This document shows positions 26,947-33,498 of a stretch of 34,212 nt of DNA, piece by piece. The DNA comes from a virus, in the IMG/VR virus record IMGVR_UViG_3300012000_000027, positions 15,246-49,457 of that record; one strand, written 5' to 3'. Position 1 is the stretch's first letter. The number at the start of each line of letters is the position of its first letter. The position numbers and the translations under genes are program-made. The notes below the pieces were generated by a model. The model saw nothing but the letters and a program-made list of their open reading frames with translations. It ran no database searches and was not told the DNA's origin.

Positions 26947-27972
26947 ATGGCATTCATCTACTCAATTACAAATCTTGAGAATCAAAAATTATATGTCGGT
27001 AAGACTACTAAATCAAATCCGTATGATAGATGGAAAGAACACATAGCAAACAGTAAGAATAATTTAAATGAAAACAACTCTGCTCATTCAATGCCTATTG
27101 TAAGAGCAATCAGTAAATATGGATCAGATAAGTTTAAATTCAGAGTATTAGAAGAATGTAATGATGATAAAGTGAATCAACGTGAAATCTATTGGATAGA
27201 AAGATTAAATGCATGTGGTAAAAATGGATATAATGTTACTCTAGGTGGTGAAGGTATAAACAAATTACCAAAGCAATGGAAGAATCATCCAAATAGTAAA
27301 GAGGTAAGTTGTTATACATTAGAAGATGAATGGGTTGCAGATTATGATACAACAGGTGTAGCAGCATTTCATATATTAGGGCGTAATCCAAATAAAAGTG
27401 AAAAAAATTGCATTAAGGCATGTATTAAAGGAATCACATTTCAATCACTTGGTTATAGATGGGCATGGAAAGGTGAAACTCCTAAGATAATAGAAAAGAG
27501 AATAAATCGTCGTGGTAATGTATATGGCATTAACCCGTTATTAGGACATAAAAAGATGTGGAAATCTGCTGCAGATGCGGCCGAAGAAATAGAAGGAAAC
27601 CGTAAAAATAATAATGCAATACACCAATCATTAAAGAGTCCAAATAAAGCGAAACTACAAGTAAAAGGTTGGTATTTTTTCAGAAAGAAAAATGATGCGC
27701 TAGGAAATTGGAAACCAACAACTAACAACAGAGGAACTGAATACTATAAAGAATTGGCAAAAAAGAGTAATGAAAAAAGAAAAAAACCAGTTCATGGTAT
27801 AAACATTAAAACAGGTGAGATTATAAAATTTAACAGTATAAGTGAGGCATCATTCTTTATTAAAGGAGAAGGAAATTATAAGGCAACTGCTAACATCATT
27901 AATAATATTAAAAAAATTGAACGAAATGAAACTTGGTGCAATGCTTATGGTTGTCGTTGGTATTATTCATAA
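26947..27972 (+). CDS. GIY-YIG homing endonuclease (341 aa)
   Basis: Catalytic domain at residues 1-95: FIYSITNLENQKLYVGKTTK (IYS...LYVGKT), YDRWKEHI with the conserved Arg, FRVLEEC and NQREIYWIERLNACGKNGYN with the conserved Glu and Asn, then VTLGGEG. From about residue 115 on there are repeated DNA-binding modules of the NUMOD/IENR type (KMWKSAADAAEEIEGNRKNN with a nearby GWYFF; KFNSISEASFFIKGEGNYKA with CRWYY). It resembles T4 Seg proteins and intron-encoded endonucleases of phages. Plus strand; AT-rich, unlike the GC-richer genes to its left, in keeping with recent arrival. The 3' end overlaps the next minus-strand gene by 6 nt. Confidence 0.92.
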   Translation: MAFIYSITNLENQKLYVGKTTKSNPYDRWKEHIANSKNNLNENNSAHSMPIVRAISKYGSDKFKFRVLEECNDDKVNQREIYWIERLNACGKNGYNVTLGGEGINKLPKQWKNHPNSKEVSCYTLEDEWVADYDTTGVAAFHILGRNPNKSEKNCIKACIKGITFQSLGYRWAWKGETPKIIEKRINRRGNVYGINPLLGHKKMWKSAADAAEEIEGNRKNNNAIHQSLKSPNKAKLQVKGWYFFRKKNDALGNWKPTTNNRGTEYYKELAKKSNEKRKKPVHGINIKTGEIIKFNSISEASFFIKGEGNYKATANIINNIKKIERNETWCNAYGCRWYYS

Positions 27973-28167
27973 TTTCCTTTGAATTGACATAATTTCTATC
28001 TTTGGTTTCCATTCATAAAGACGATAACAGTGTACTCCGTTCTTCATCATCTTTACCATTGCCTCTTGTGCAGACTCCAATTGAAAATAAACAGCACTGA
28101 GTTTACTTTCCATATATTCATACTCTACACAATAGAATCCATGCTTGAGTGGGTCAGGTATTTTCAT
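27967..28167 (-). CDS. Small hypothetical protein (66 aa)
   Basis: MKIPDPLKHGFYCVEYEYME, then SKLSAVYFQLESAQEAMVKM and a final strand-rich tail (HCYRLYEWKPKIEIMSIQRK). Looks like a single alpha/beta domain. Not recognised. Its start overlaps the stop of the upstream gene by 14 nt; its end meets the GIY-YIG gene tail-to-tail. Confidence 0.65.
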   Translation of the reverse strand: MKIPDPLKHGFYCVEYEYMESKLSAVYFQLESAQEAMVKMMKNGVHCYRLYEWKPKIEIMSIQRKL

Positions 28168-28366
28168 AGAATCTTTTCAAATAAGTGAACCATGCTTTCA
28201 TACTCTTTTCGGTAATCACAAGTTCAAAGTTACTAATTACCTGTGAAAAAGTTACAATCGAAATGAGTGCATCCAACAGTTTAGCATAAGGTTGAATGAA
28301 CCGATAGATTTTAAGTTTGAATGTGGGTTCTGGTTTCTCCCACCTCATAATACGAATTGACATCAT
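28154..28366 (-). CDS. Small hypothetical protein (70 aa)
   Basis: MMSIRIMRWEKPEPTFKLKI, then FIQPYAKLLDALISIVTFSQ (amphipathic/hydrophobic helix) and KSMKAWFTYLKRFYENT. Basic with one long helix that might associate with membrane. Not recognised. Two consecutive ATGs; either could be used. Confidence 0.62.
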   Translation of the reverse strand: MMSIRIMRWEKPEPTFKLKIYRFIQPYAKLLDALISIVTFSQVISNFELVITEKSMKAWFTYLKRFYENT

Positions 28367-28391
28367 TCTTCACTATAAAGATTCAGTTGTT

Positions 28392-28745
28392 TCATGATGC
28401 AAGTTCTACCGGTTCATAACCATCAGTCCATGGTTGATTCTCAAATATGAATGCAATAGCATCATCAGTAAAAGAAGTCACATCACCAGGAAATGCAATA
28501 TATGCAGTTTGCTCATCAGTAAAGTCTGGAAATTGAATATCACTCATTTCTAATTCTGACAAATAAACTCCATACTCACCAGTCTCTTCATTATAATTAT
28601 TAACTTCATGATTCATTTTATCAAACTCATCTTTACTCATCACCAGTTCTTCATAAACAACACGGCGGCGAACAACAGTGACTTTTTCGGAATCATTCAT
28701 TGCATCCACATCATAACCAAATTGAGCGGCAATTACGGGATTCAT
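28392..28745 (-). CDS. Acidic hypothetical protein (117 aa)
   Basis: From ATG 28745 (MNPVIAAQFGYDVDAMNDSE). Residues 20-40 hold a basic strand (KVTVVRRRVVYEELVMSKDE); the rest is very acidic (NYNEETGEYGVYLSELEMSD, FPGDVTSFTDDAIAFIFENQ). Not recognised. Starting further upstream would cross the junction element and the TATAAT at 28793-28798, and is rejected. Confidence 0.7.
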   Translation of the reverse strand: MNPVIAAQFGYDVDAMNDSEKVTVVRRRVVYEELVMSKDEFDKMNHEVNNYNEETGEYGVYLSELEMSDIQFPDFTDEQTAYIAFPGDVTSFTDDAIAFIFENQPWTDGYEPVELAS

Positions 28746-28792
28746 AGTTAGTAGGTTTCGGAGAGTAGAGTAACACTTGTGCGTTACATATG

Positions 28793-28853
28793 TATTATAA
28801 GGGCAATGAGAGAGAAGAGATTGCGATCTTGTGCCAGTTATTGAAGTGTCACA
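28793..28853 (-). repeat. Gene-junction module
   Basis: Junction TGTGACACTTCAATAACTGG (28829-28853), a weak GCAAT/ATTGC stem (28803-28824) and TATAAT (28793-28798) for the 117-residue gene. Confidence 0.75.
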
Positions 28854-28869
28854 AGACCCATTTTTATTC

Positions 28870-29283
28870 TCACATAAGTTTACATGCTGCATCAAGTTGT
28901 TTCATTTTATACTCTTCCAAAAGTGGTTTTACCAACTTATGAAGACGATAAACAGTTGCACGATCTGGAATTTGATTACCAAAGATTTTATACATCAATG
29001 TATTGTAATCATATAGTTTTTTGTCCTTTTTATACAATTCCCAATTTATCCAAAGTTTACCATAAGCATAGGGATAATTTTCTATCCACAAAGACAGAGG
29101 ACCAACAAGAGCAGTAAATTGATCAAGAATTTCAATCTTTGTGTTTGGATTATCCAAAATACAATTGATCATTCTAGAAAGTTCTTTCGATGTTGAATCA
29201 ACTCGAATCAAAGATGAGAAGAAGTAAGAAATTTCGTCTAGCAAGGTTTCCTCCTTGTGTATATGAGTATCATAGAGCATCAT
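28870..29283 (-). CDS. Hypothetical protein (137 aa)
   Basis: MMLYDTHIHKEETLLDEISY, FFSSLIRVDSTSKELSRMIN, a Trp/Tyr-rich middle (LWIENYPYAYGKLWINWELY) and a helical end (ATVYRLHKLVKPLLEEYKMK). All-helical appearance; the RATVYRLHKLVKPLLEEY part could be a helix-turn-helix, which would make it DNA-binding, but this is only suggestive. Preceded by a good junction element and two tandem ATGs. Confidence 0.7.
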   Translation of the reverse strand: MMLYDTHIHKEETLLDEISYFFSSLIRVDSTSKELSRMINCILDNPNTKIEILDQFTALVGPLSLWIENYPYAYGKLWINWELYKKDKKLYDYNTLMYKIFGNQIPDRATVYRLHKLVKPLLEEYKMKQLDAACKLM

Positions 29284-29302
29284 GAATGATTTGGGAACTT
29301 TC

Positions 29303-29326
29303 TTGTGCCAGTTGTTGAAGTGTCAC
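29303..29326 (-). repeat. Gene-junction element without strong hairpin
   Basis: TGTGACACTTCAACAACTGG in gene orientation, one of the cleanest copies, between the 47-codon gene and the 137-residue gene. Confidence 0.8.
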
Positions 29327-29353
29327 AGTCAAATGCAATGAATGATTATTGTT

Positions 29354-29497
29354 TCAGTCATCATTGCCAAACTCTTTTCGGAGTTGTTCATACTGCTTGC
29401 GACGATTTTCTTTTCGTTGCTCTTCTACTTTCATTCTCTTTTCGTACTCTTCATCAGTTTCAATACGAGTTCGATAAAGATAGTACTCTTTGTGTAT
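29354..29497 (-). CDS. Small coiled-coil protein, start codon unclear
   Basis: The frame encodes EYYLYRTRIETDEEYEKRMK, then VEEQRKENRRKQYEQLRKEF and ends GNDD. It is plainly coding-like and helical, but there is no ATG, GTG or TTG at the expected place. An ATA codon at 29497 sits 5 nt from the TATAAT (29503-29508) and would be almost leaderless. The first ATG, at 29434, gives only 26 residues. Either an unusual start is used or the start was lost. I recall similar small coiled-coil proteins in cyanophages. Confidence 0.45.
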   Translation of the reverse strand: MHKEYYLYRTRIETDEEYEKRMKVEEQRKENRRKQYEQLRKEFGNDD

Positions 29498-29502
29498 GAG
29501 GT

Positions 29503-29562
29503 TATTATAAGACGAAAGGCACCTGATTTCAAGTGCCTATGTTCCAGTTTGGAAAGTGTCCT
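29503..29562 (-). repeat. Gene-junction module
   Basis: Junction variant AGGACACTTTCCAAACTGGA (29539-29562), stem AGGCACTTGA/TCAGGTGCCT type (29517-29538) followed by TTTCGTC, and TATAAT (29503-29508). The stop codon of the NUMOD3 gene lies in the junction. Confidence 0.7.
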
Positions 29563-30130
29563 ATGATATTCGTTTTCTTTTGGAAGTATCTATTCCTCTT
29601 GCTTTTTGATATTTTGTAAGTGGTCCAGAAGTTGATATAAATCCAGTTTCAAGACACATCCATCTTTGGGAATTTACATTTTTTGCAGATTTTTGCATTG
29701 ATTTTAGTCCATTTTCACTATATTTGACTTTTCTACCTCTACGACTTTTATTTCTTTCTACTACATCTGGTCTTTTTCTACCATACATAGGATTTTTTTC
29801 ACCTATTTTTTCTCTATTTCTTTTTGAAACCTCTTCACCATTTGAAATAAATTTTGTAGAAGTTTGCTTTGCTTTATTAACAAAATGAGGATTGTTTGCT
29901 ACATCATAATAATCGTGTAAAATAATCTCATCAGCAATTGCATCTTTTCTCGTAGCATAATCGTCTTTTAGGATTATTTTGTATTTTGGTTTAAATGTTT
30001 TATCTGCAAATGAACCAAAATAGTTTATATCTTTTTCTGGTAAGCATTTGCATCCTCTGCTACCAAAATATCCTCTACCACATTCTTCATAAGAATAATA
30101 GGTATAGTAATACTCTTTTTGAGTTTCCAT
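29561..30130 (-). CDS. Homing endonuclease-like protein with NUMOD3 motif (189 aa)
   Basis: Residues 1-45 (YYTYYSYEECGRGYFGSRGC, then DINYFGSFADKTFKP) are a diverged GIY-YIG-like start (YYTYYS...GYFGSRG) seen in phage homing proteins. At about 105-125, EKIGEKNPMYGRKRPDVVER is a NUMOD3 DNA-binding motif. The basic C-terminus has a further module (MCLETGFISTSGPLTKYQKA). The only complete homing-type gene on the minus strand. Its 3' end runs into an intact junction element, so it may have replaced the end of an older gene. A TATAAATA lies 112 nt upstream. Confidence 0.8.
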   Translation of the reverse strand: METQKEYYYTYYSYEECGRGYFGSRGCKCLPEKDINYFGSFADKTFKPKYKIILKDDYATRKDAIADEIILHDYYDVANNPHFVNKAKQTSTKFISNGEEVSKRNREKIGEKNPMYGRKRPDVVERNKSRRGRKVKYSENGLKSMQKSAKNVNSQRWMCLETGFISTSGPLTKYQKARGIDTSKRKRIS

Positions 30131-30142
30131 CGTTCTATTCTA

Positions 30143-30231
30143 TTTGGACGGCATTATTATTTAGTAAAGTTTATACAAGAAAAGGTGCCCCAAAGAGCAC
30201 CTAATCTTATCTGTAGAGATTGCCGTCCAAA
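30143..30231. repeat. 11-bp inverted repeat around a terminator
   Basis: TTTGGACGGCA (30143-30153) and TGCCGTCCAAA (30221-30231) are perfect reverse complements 67 nt apart, upstream of the NUMOD3 gene, enclosing the terminator at 30183-30202. Confidence 0.7.
30177..30202 (-). terminator. Rho-independent terminator upstream of the NUMOD3 gene
   Basis: In gene orientation AGGTGC-(8 nt)-GCACCT followed by TTTTCTT. It lies between the late promoter (30242-30249) and the gene, so it may attenuate read-through. Confidence 0.65.
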
Positions 30232-30241
30232 CAGACACTTT

Positions 30242-30249
30242 TATTTATA
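30242..30249 (-). promoter_or_regulatory. Late promoter-like TATAAATA
   Basis: Perfect consensus on the minus strand, between the 135-residue gene and the NUMOD3 gene. Confidence 0.6.
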
Positions 30250-30341
30250 AGTCAATCCTTGATAAGTTTGCGTTCGGTGTTCATTGTAAGTTGTGTTGAG
30301 TAAATGGAATTAAAGATTAAGAAAGAATTTTGTTTCGGTTA

Positions 30342-30749
30342 TCACCAATCAATTTCAATCACATATTCACCCTCTTCAAGAATACCCTTAGAATGCAAGT
30401 CATTAACAATCATAGAAACATCTGGATAAAAGTTTCTCTCCCAAAAAAGATTATTTTTCCGTTCATTTTCAAAGTGTTTAAGTGTATCTTTTGGTGAAGT
30501 ATTCAACCAAGTTTGAAAACTAACTCCCATTTCATCTTCATCACCATTAACCTCAAATGGAATTGATTTGTTCCCATAATCAAACTCATTTTCATAAGTA
30601 TCAGGAACAGAAAACTTATAATTCCCTCTTTCTTTACAACCATCTTGTTGTTGAAAAAGATAAGGTTTTCCGTAGATGTTGGATACAAACTTATCCCAGT
30701 CTCGAACACTAATTAGTTTAACAGTTTTAGTTTTCAATTTTTGTTTCAT
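30342..30749 (-). CDS. Hypothetical protein (135 aa), cyanophage type
   Basis: MKQKLKTKTVKLISVRDWDK, FVSNIYGKPYLFQQQDGCKE, then an acidic middle (FEVNGDEDEMGVSFQTWLNT) and a helical end (KDTLKHFENERKNNLFWERN, then IVNDLHSKGILEEGEYVIEI). The WDxFV...YG+PY.FQQQDGC++RG motif is one I recall from phage proteins of unknown function. Preceded by a terminator/junction module. Confidence 0.72.
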   Translation of the reverse strand: MKQKLKTKTVKLISVRDWDKFVSNIYGKPYLFQQQDGCKERGNYKFSVPDTYENEFDYGNKSIPFEVNGDEDEMGVSFQTWLNTSPKDTLKHFENERKNNLFWERNFYPDVSMIVNDLHSKGILEEGEYVIEIDW

Positions 30750-30777
30750 TGGTTTGTTGTGTACGAAGTCATCATAC

Positions 30778-30829
30778 GAAAAAGGGCACTCGTTTTCAAG
30801 TGCCCGTGTGCCAGTTTGAGAAGTGTCCT
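30778..30829 (-). terminator. Terminator with junction element
   Basis: Perfect stem GGGCACT/AGTGCCC (30784-30805) followed by TTTTT in gene orientation: a good rho-independent terminator for the GNAT gene. The junction variant (30806-30829, GGACACTTCTCAAACTGGCA) carries the GNAT stop codon. TATGAT lies just downstream. Confidence 0.75.
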
Positions 30830-31211
30830 ATCTTGGATTGCGAATATCAGTATCTCTGGTTGTAAAGTCTCTGGATCTGCCACGATTTTTTTCAAATCCG
30901 TGTGACTTATAAAACTTTGCTAACTTTGCCTTCTTACCTTTGTCAGGATCTTGAGTGAGAGTCATTCTTTTTTTCTGGTTATCCGCATACTTTGTAAGAC
31001 CCCTCATCACTCTTGTTCCAATTCCCTTTCCTTGCATATTTGGAGGAACGAAGAGTTGATTTACACGAAGATCACCAGATTTATCATCATGTGAAACATC
31101 AACATTTGTTCCCGGATACTTTCTTCCATATGCCTGATCTATTTTACGAAGAACTTCCTTTGGTGGTCTTGCTTCTTTTGCTTCTACAATGAATTGTGAA
31201 TATGTCTTCAT
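30828..31211 (-). CDS. GNAT-family N-acetyltransferase (127 aa)
   Basis: Motif A of the GNAT fold is clear: VNQLFVPPNMQGKGIGTRVM with Q-G-x-G-I-G/T binding the acetyl-CoA pyrophosphate (about residues 51-70). Motif B, AKLAKFYKSHGFEKNRGR, follows at 95-112 (FYK.HGF). The substrate is unknown. The N-terminus MKTYSQFIVEA matches a short leader (M-x-[ST]-[FY]-x-x-F-x-x-E) that recurs on cyanophage proteins; its role is not known to me. A one-mismatch late motif lies upstream, so late expression is possible. Confidence 0.85.
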   Translation of the reverse strand: MKTYSQFIVEAKEARPPKEVLRKIDQAYGRKYPGTNVDVSHDDKSGDLRVNQLFVPPNMQGKGIGTRVMRGLTKYADNQKKRMTLTQDPDKGKKAKLAKFYKSHGFEKNRGRSRDFTTRDTDIRNPR

Positions 31212-31237
31212 CGCATTTTTCTTTTTGATTATTTAGT

Positions 31238-31417
31238 CTAAAACTCTTTAATCAATAGATTTGCTATATTTTCAATTGCTTCTTCAATAGTCGCATTTGT
31301 ATTATTTTGCAAATACTGATCAGTGTACCACAAAGCATCTTGAGGACTTAACTGTGCGCTACCTTTTTCCATGTAAATATCATATGCCTTAGCGGCAATT
31401 CGTCTTTTAACATTCAT
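31238..31417 (-). CDS. Small hypothetical protein (59 aa)
   Basis: MNVKRRIAAKAYDIYMEKGS, then AQLSPQDALWYTDQYLQNNT and a helical end. Three helices likely. Not recognised. The ATG overlaps the stop of the 83-residue gene (ATGA type), so translation is probably coupled. Confidence 0.65.
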   Translation of the reverse strand: MNVKRRIAAKAYDIYMEKGSAQLSPQDALWYTDQYLQNNTNATIEEAIENIANLLIKEF

Positions 31418-31665
31418 TTGACTTGCGATTCTCCACTATCAATGTAATTTGCTGCTGCTTGTAAATAATCTGCTGCTTTTGTAATCTTTGATTGTACCCA
31501 TGCTTCTACATCTTTCTCTTCACCTTGCATATGTTTCTGAAGTCTAGCAATAGAATCCATTGCGGTTTTAAGTTCTGATCGAATCATGGATACTTCATGA
31601 TCTTTTTCCTCATAGATTCCTTGATATGCATCTCTGAAACTATAATAAATTTTCTTGGATTCCAT
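31414..31665 (-). CDS. Helical cyanophage protein (83 aa)
   Basis: MESKKIYYSFRDAYQGIYEE, a coiled-coil stretch (SELKTAMDSIARLQKHMQGE) and VEAWVQSKITKAADYLQAAA. The motif EAWVQSKIT.AADYL...A.YI.SGE is one I recall in late/structural small proteins of cyanophages; its role is unknown. The late-type CATAAATA 22 nt upstream supports expression with virion genes. Confidence 0.72.
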   Translation of the reverse strand: MESKKIYYSFRDAYQGIYEEKDHEVSMIRSELKTAMDSIARLQKHMQGEEKDVEAWVQSKITKAADYLQAAANYIDSGESQVK

Positions 31666-31687
31666 GAGTAAGATTCTGAATGTACTC

Positions 31688-31695
31688 TATTTATG
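31688..31695 (-). promoter_or_regulatory. Late promoter-like CATAAATA
   Basis: Fits NATAAATA on the minus strand, 22 nt before the ATG of the 83-residue gene. Confidence 0.55.
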
Positions 31696-31702
31696 ATGCA
31701 AC

Positions 31703-31942
31703 TCAGACTACAGAGTCTTTCTTAAAACGTTGGCGCCAAAGTTTCCAGGAGCGTTCTTTCATATTATTAATCATTTCATAACGCTGTCGAATTTCAGAAT
31801 CCCCATTCAAATCATAAATGAAAGGAATCGCAAGATCCATTCCATCTATTGCATGATTCAAAATATGAATCAAAAGATCATGCTCTTCAACTGAAAACTC
31901 TAGAGTGATAGGAGTCTGATCGTAATAAATGTCTTCGGTCAT
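31703..31942 (-). CDS. Hypothetical protein (79 aa)
   Basis: MTEDIYYDQTPITLEFSVEE, then HDLLIHILNHAIDGMDLAIP and a helical basic end (NNMKERSWKLWRQRFKKDSV). Looks like one alpha-helical domain with a leading strand. Not recognised. Preceded by a UUCG-loop terminator and TATAAT. Confidence 0.68.
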   Translation of the reverse strand: MTEDIYYDQTPITLEFSVEEHDLLIHILNHAIDGMDLAIPFIYDLNGDSEIRQRYEMINNMKERSWKLWRQRFKKDSVV

Positions 31943-31975
31943 TGGGTTTGTTAGGTGACTTGTTTATTATAATGC

Positions 31976-32022
31976 AAAAAAGGCACTCCGAAGAATGCCT
32001 TGTGCCAGTTGTTCAAGTGTCT
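31976..32022 (-). terminator. Terminator with UUCG loop plus junction element
   Basis: In gene orientation AGGCATTC-TTCG-GAGTGCCT followed by TTTTTT (stem 31981-32000), a good rho-independent terminator with a stable UUCG tetraloop. It follows the stop of the 75-residue gene through a junction copy (GACACTTGAACAACTGGCAC, 32001-32022). TATAAT lies directly downstream. Confidence 0.8.
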
Positions 32023-32248
32023 ATTTTTTGATTGTGATCTGCTGATTCCGAATCTTACAAAGTTCGGTCAGTTTTTCACCAGAAAGAAAGACTTCCATTT
32101 GGGAATAATTTGTACCACATTGCATATTCAGTTGTTTTTGAACAATTCCAGAAGAGTGCCATTCCATTATCGGTGTTGAAATAAGAAGCACAGACGCACT
32201 AATTACCAAAGATGAAGTAATGAATACAAAAAATTTATCAGAATACAT
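32021..32248 (-). CDS. Membrane-anchored small protein (75 aa)
   Basis: From ATG 32248 (MYSDKFFVFITSSLVISASV). Residues 5-26 form one transmembrane or signal-anchor helix. The rest (GIVQKQLNMQCGTNYSQMEV, then GEKLTELCKIRNQQITIKK) would lie outside the cytoplasm, with two cysteines that could pair. I recall very similar small cyanophage proteins without function. An upstream extension to 32326 overlaps the 180-residue gene and is rejected. Spacing to that gene is 7 nt. Confidence 0.72.
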   Translation of the reverse strand: MYSDKFFVFITSSLVISASVLLISTPIMEWHSSGIVQKQLNMQCGTNYSQMEVFLSGEKLTELCKIRNQQITIKK

Positions 32249-32255
32249 AATAATC

Positions 32256-32798
32256 TCAGATTGCCTCGGTAACAATCTTAGCACCTTTGAACTTGGAACG
32301 AGCAGTCTTGTTCTTGGTATCCACACCAGTCACCACGGCAACCTGAGGAGTACTAGTACCAGTATAAAGAAGAATGTCATTCTTTTTCAGAGCACCAGGA
32401 GTTCCAACATAATGAGTTTCTTTACCGGAAATAGATGCACTGAAGGTATAAGGTACAACTTCTTCTAGGTCTTTTTTATCAAAAACATGAATTTTACCAG
32501 TGCCCTTTTCTTCAATCAGATATTGATTGCTACTGTTAGTGCCGATGTGAGTACCATAAGCAACAGTACCATCAACAGTGAAAGAATAAAGAGTTTTAGT
32601 ATCAGTAGTCATTTCAGTTTCCTCGTCGTAAAGTTTTAGATCGTCGCCGTAAGCAGTGAATGATTGATTTCTATGTAGATATTTGCAAGTATAATATCCA
32701 CCATGATAATCAGAACCAGAAGAATAATAAGTAATTTTAGCAGGTTTTTTGCCGTATTCTTTGGTGACAATATCATCAACATTAAATTTTTTTGCCAT
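32256..32798 (-). CDS. Beta-rich hypothetical protein (180 aa), cyanophage type
   Basis: MAKKFNVDDIVTKEYGKKPA begins an SH3-like small barrel (about 1-55: VDDIVTK..G.KPAKI.Y....Y.G.Y.C.Y). A second barrel-like unit covers 65-120 (TKTLYSFTVDGTVAYGTHIG, then KIHVFDKKDLEEV) and a third 125-180 (KKNDILLYTGTSTPQVAVVT). Repeated KOW/SH3-like units are plausible. I recall relatives in cyanophages without function. Co-transcribed with the membrane protein gene. Confidence 0.72.
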   Translation of the reverse strand: MAKKFNVDDIVTKEYGKKPAKITYYSSGSDYHGGYYTCKYLHRNQSFTAYGDDLKLYDEETEMTTDTKTLYSFTVDGTVAYGTHIGTNSSNQYLIEEKGTGKIHVFDKKDLEEVVPYTFSASISGKETHYVGTPGALKKNDILLYTGTSTPQVAVVTGVDTKNKTARSKFKGAKIVTEAI

Positions 32799-32850
32799 AA
32801 TTAAACAATTTCAATGGGTTTTGATGAAGAGTTTCGTTGACTGCCTTCAT

Positions 32851-32909
32851 ATTGTAAAGGCACACAAATCTCTTAGAGGAATATGTGTGCCAATTCTTAA
32901 AGTGTCACA
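32851..32909 (-). terminator. Hairpin plus junction element
   Basis: AGGCACACA/TATGTGTGCC type arms (32858-32891) with a 17-nt loop, TTTA following, then TACAAT (32851-32856). The junction copy (32886-32909, GTGACACTTTAAGAATTGGC) follows the 95-residue gene. Confidence 0.6.
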
Positions 32910-33192
32910 CTTCTACAATGTCACCATGAGAACGAGCACGGTTCACCAGAGTGCCCCAGGAGGTCAGAGAACACACTTCCGGGTCATTCATGATGCTATA
33001 CCACAGTTGAGCAGTAGCGTCGTCCTCAACCTCATAACGATAGACCTTATCAGAGGTATGATAGGACACCAGTACATCGTAGGAATCATTTCCCTCAGCA
33101 GAAGGAACCAGTTCCAACATACTAATAGCACTCGACTCTTCTTTGGTGAAGGTACGAGCAATAACAAAAGGATGACGAGTTGCAGTGATCAT
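32905..33192 (-). CDS. Hypothetical protein (95 aa), KTSC-like in outline
   Basis: MITATRHPFVIARTFTKEES, then LELVPSAEGNDSYDVLVSYH and KVYRYEVEDDATAQLWYSIM. The order of strands around YDVLVSYHTSDKVYRYEV followed by a helix recalls the KTSC small domain (L.V.Y..G..Y.Y), and the end (TSWGTLVNRARSHGDIVEV) is well defined. The family call is tentative; function unknown. Confidence 0.7.
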   Translation of the reverse strand: MITATRHPFVIARTFTKEESSAISMLELVPSAEGNDSYDVLVSYHTSDKVYRYEVEDDATAQLWYSIMNDPEVCSLTSWGTLVNRARSHGDIVEV

Positions 33193-33269
33193 AATTAGAG
33201 TTTCCGGGATAATGCGGATTTGTTCCGCTTGTTAACAGTTTAATGGGAGAGTCTGGACTTTAGTGTCGG

Positions 33270-33299
33270 CATTGTGCCACCTTGTCAACTGGCACAATG
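33270..33299 (-). terminator. Perfect 10-bp hairpin built from the junction element
   Basis: CATTGTGCCA/TGGCACAATG with a 10-nt loop, 13 nt after the stop of the 61-residue gene. Here the GGCACA of the junction element is itself one arm. No T-tract. Confidence 0.5.
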
Positions 33300-33312
33300 T
33301 CCACGATGTTCG

Positions 33313-33498
33313 CTACTTATCTGATTCTTTGCCAAGTTTTATATTTTTCCAACATGGTCTATAAACAAGCATACACACATCTTTTGATCGATGATCCATT
33401 TTACTCAAACAGATTGTAATATAATGCTCACAGATAAAATCAACAATTCCAACATAATCATTATATCTAACCTCCAAACCTTTATAGAAGGTAATCAT
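33313..33498 (-). CDS. Small conserved cyanophage protein (61 aa)
   Basis: MITFYKGLEVRYNDYVGIVD, then FICEHYITICLSKMDHRSKD and CMLVYRPCWKNIKLGKESDK. This is an SH3-like beta barrel pattern (KG..V.YN...G.V.FI...YITIC). I recall it as a family conserved in T4-like cyanophages, usually next to the gene that precedes it here; function unknown. Its start overlaps the stop of the upstream gene by 4 nt. Confidence 0.78.
   Translation of the reverse strand: MITFYKGLEVRYNDYVGIVDFICEHYITICLSKMDHRSKDVCMLVYRPCWKNIKLGKESDK

Noticed and set aside
28396-28895. N-terminal extension of the 117-aa gene to 28895
   Set aside because: The extension translates the junction element and promoter; the ATG at 28745 follows a normal leader.
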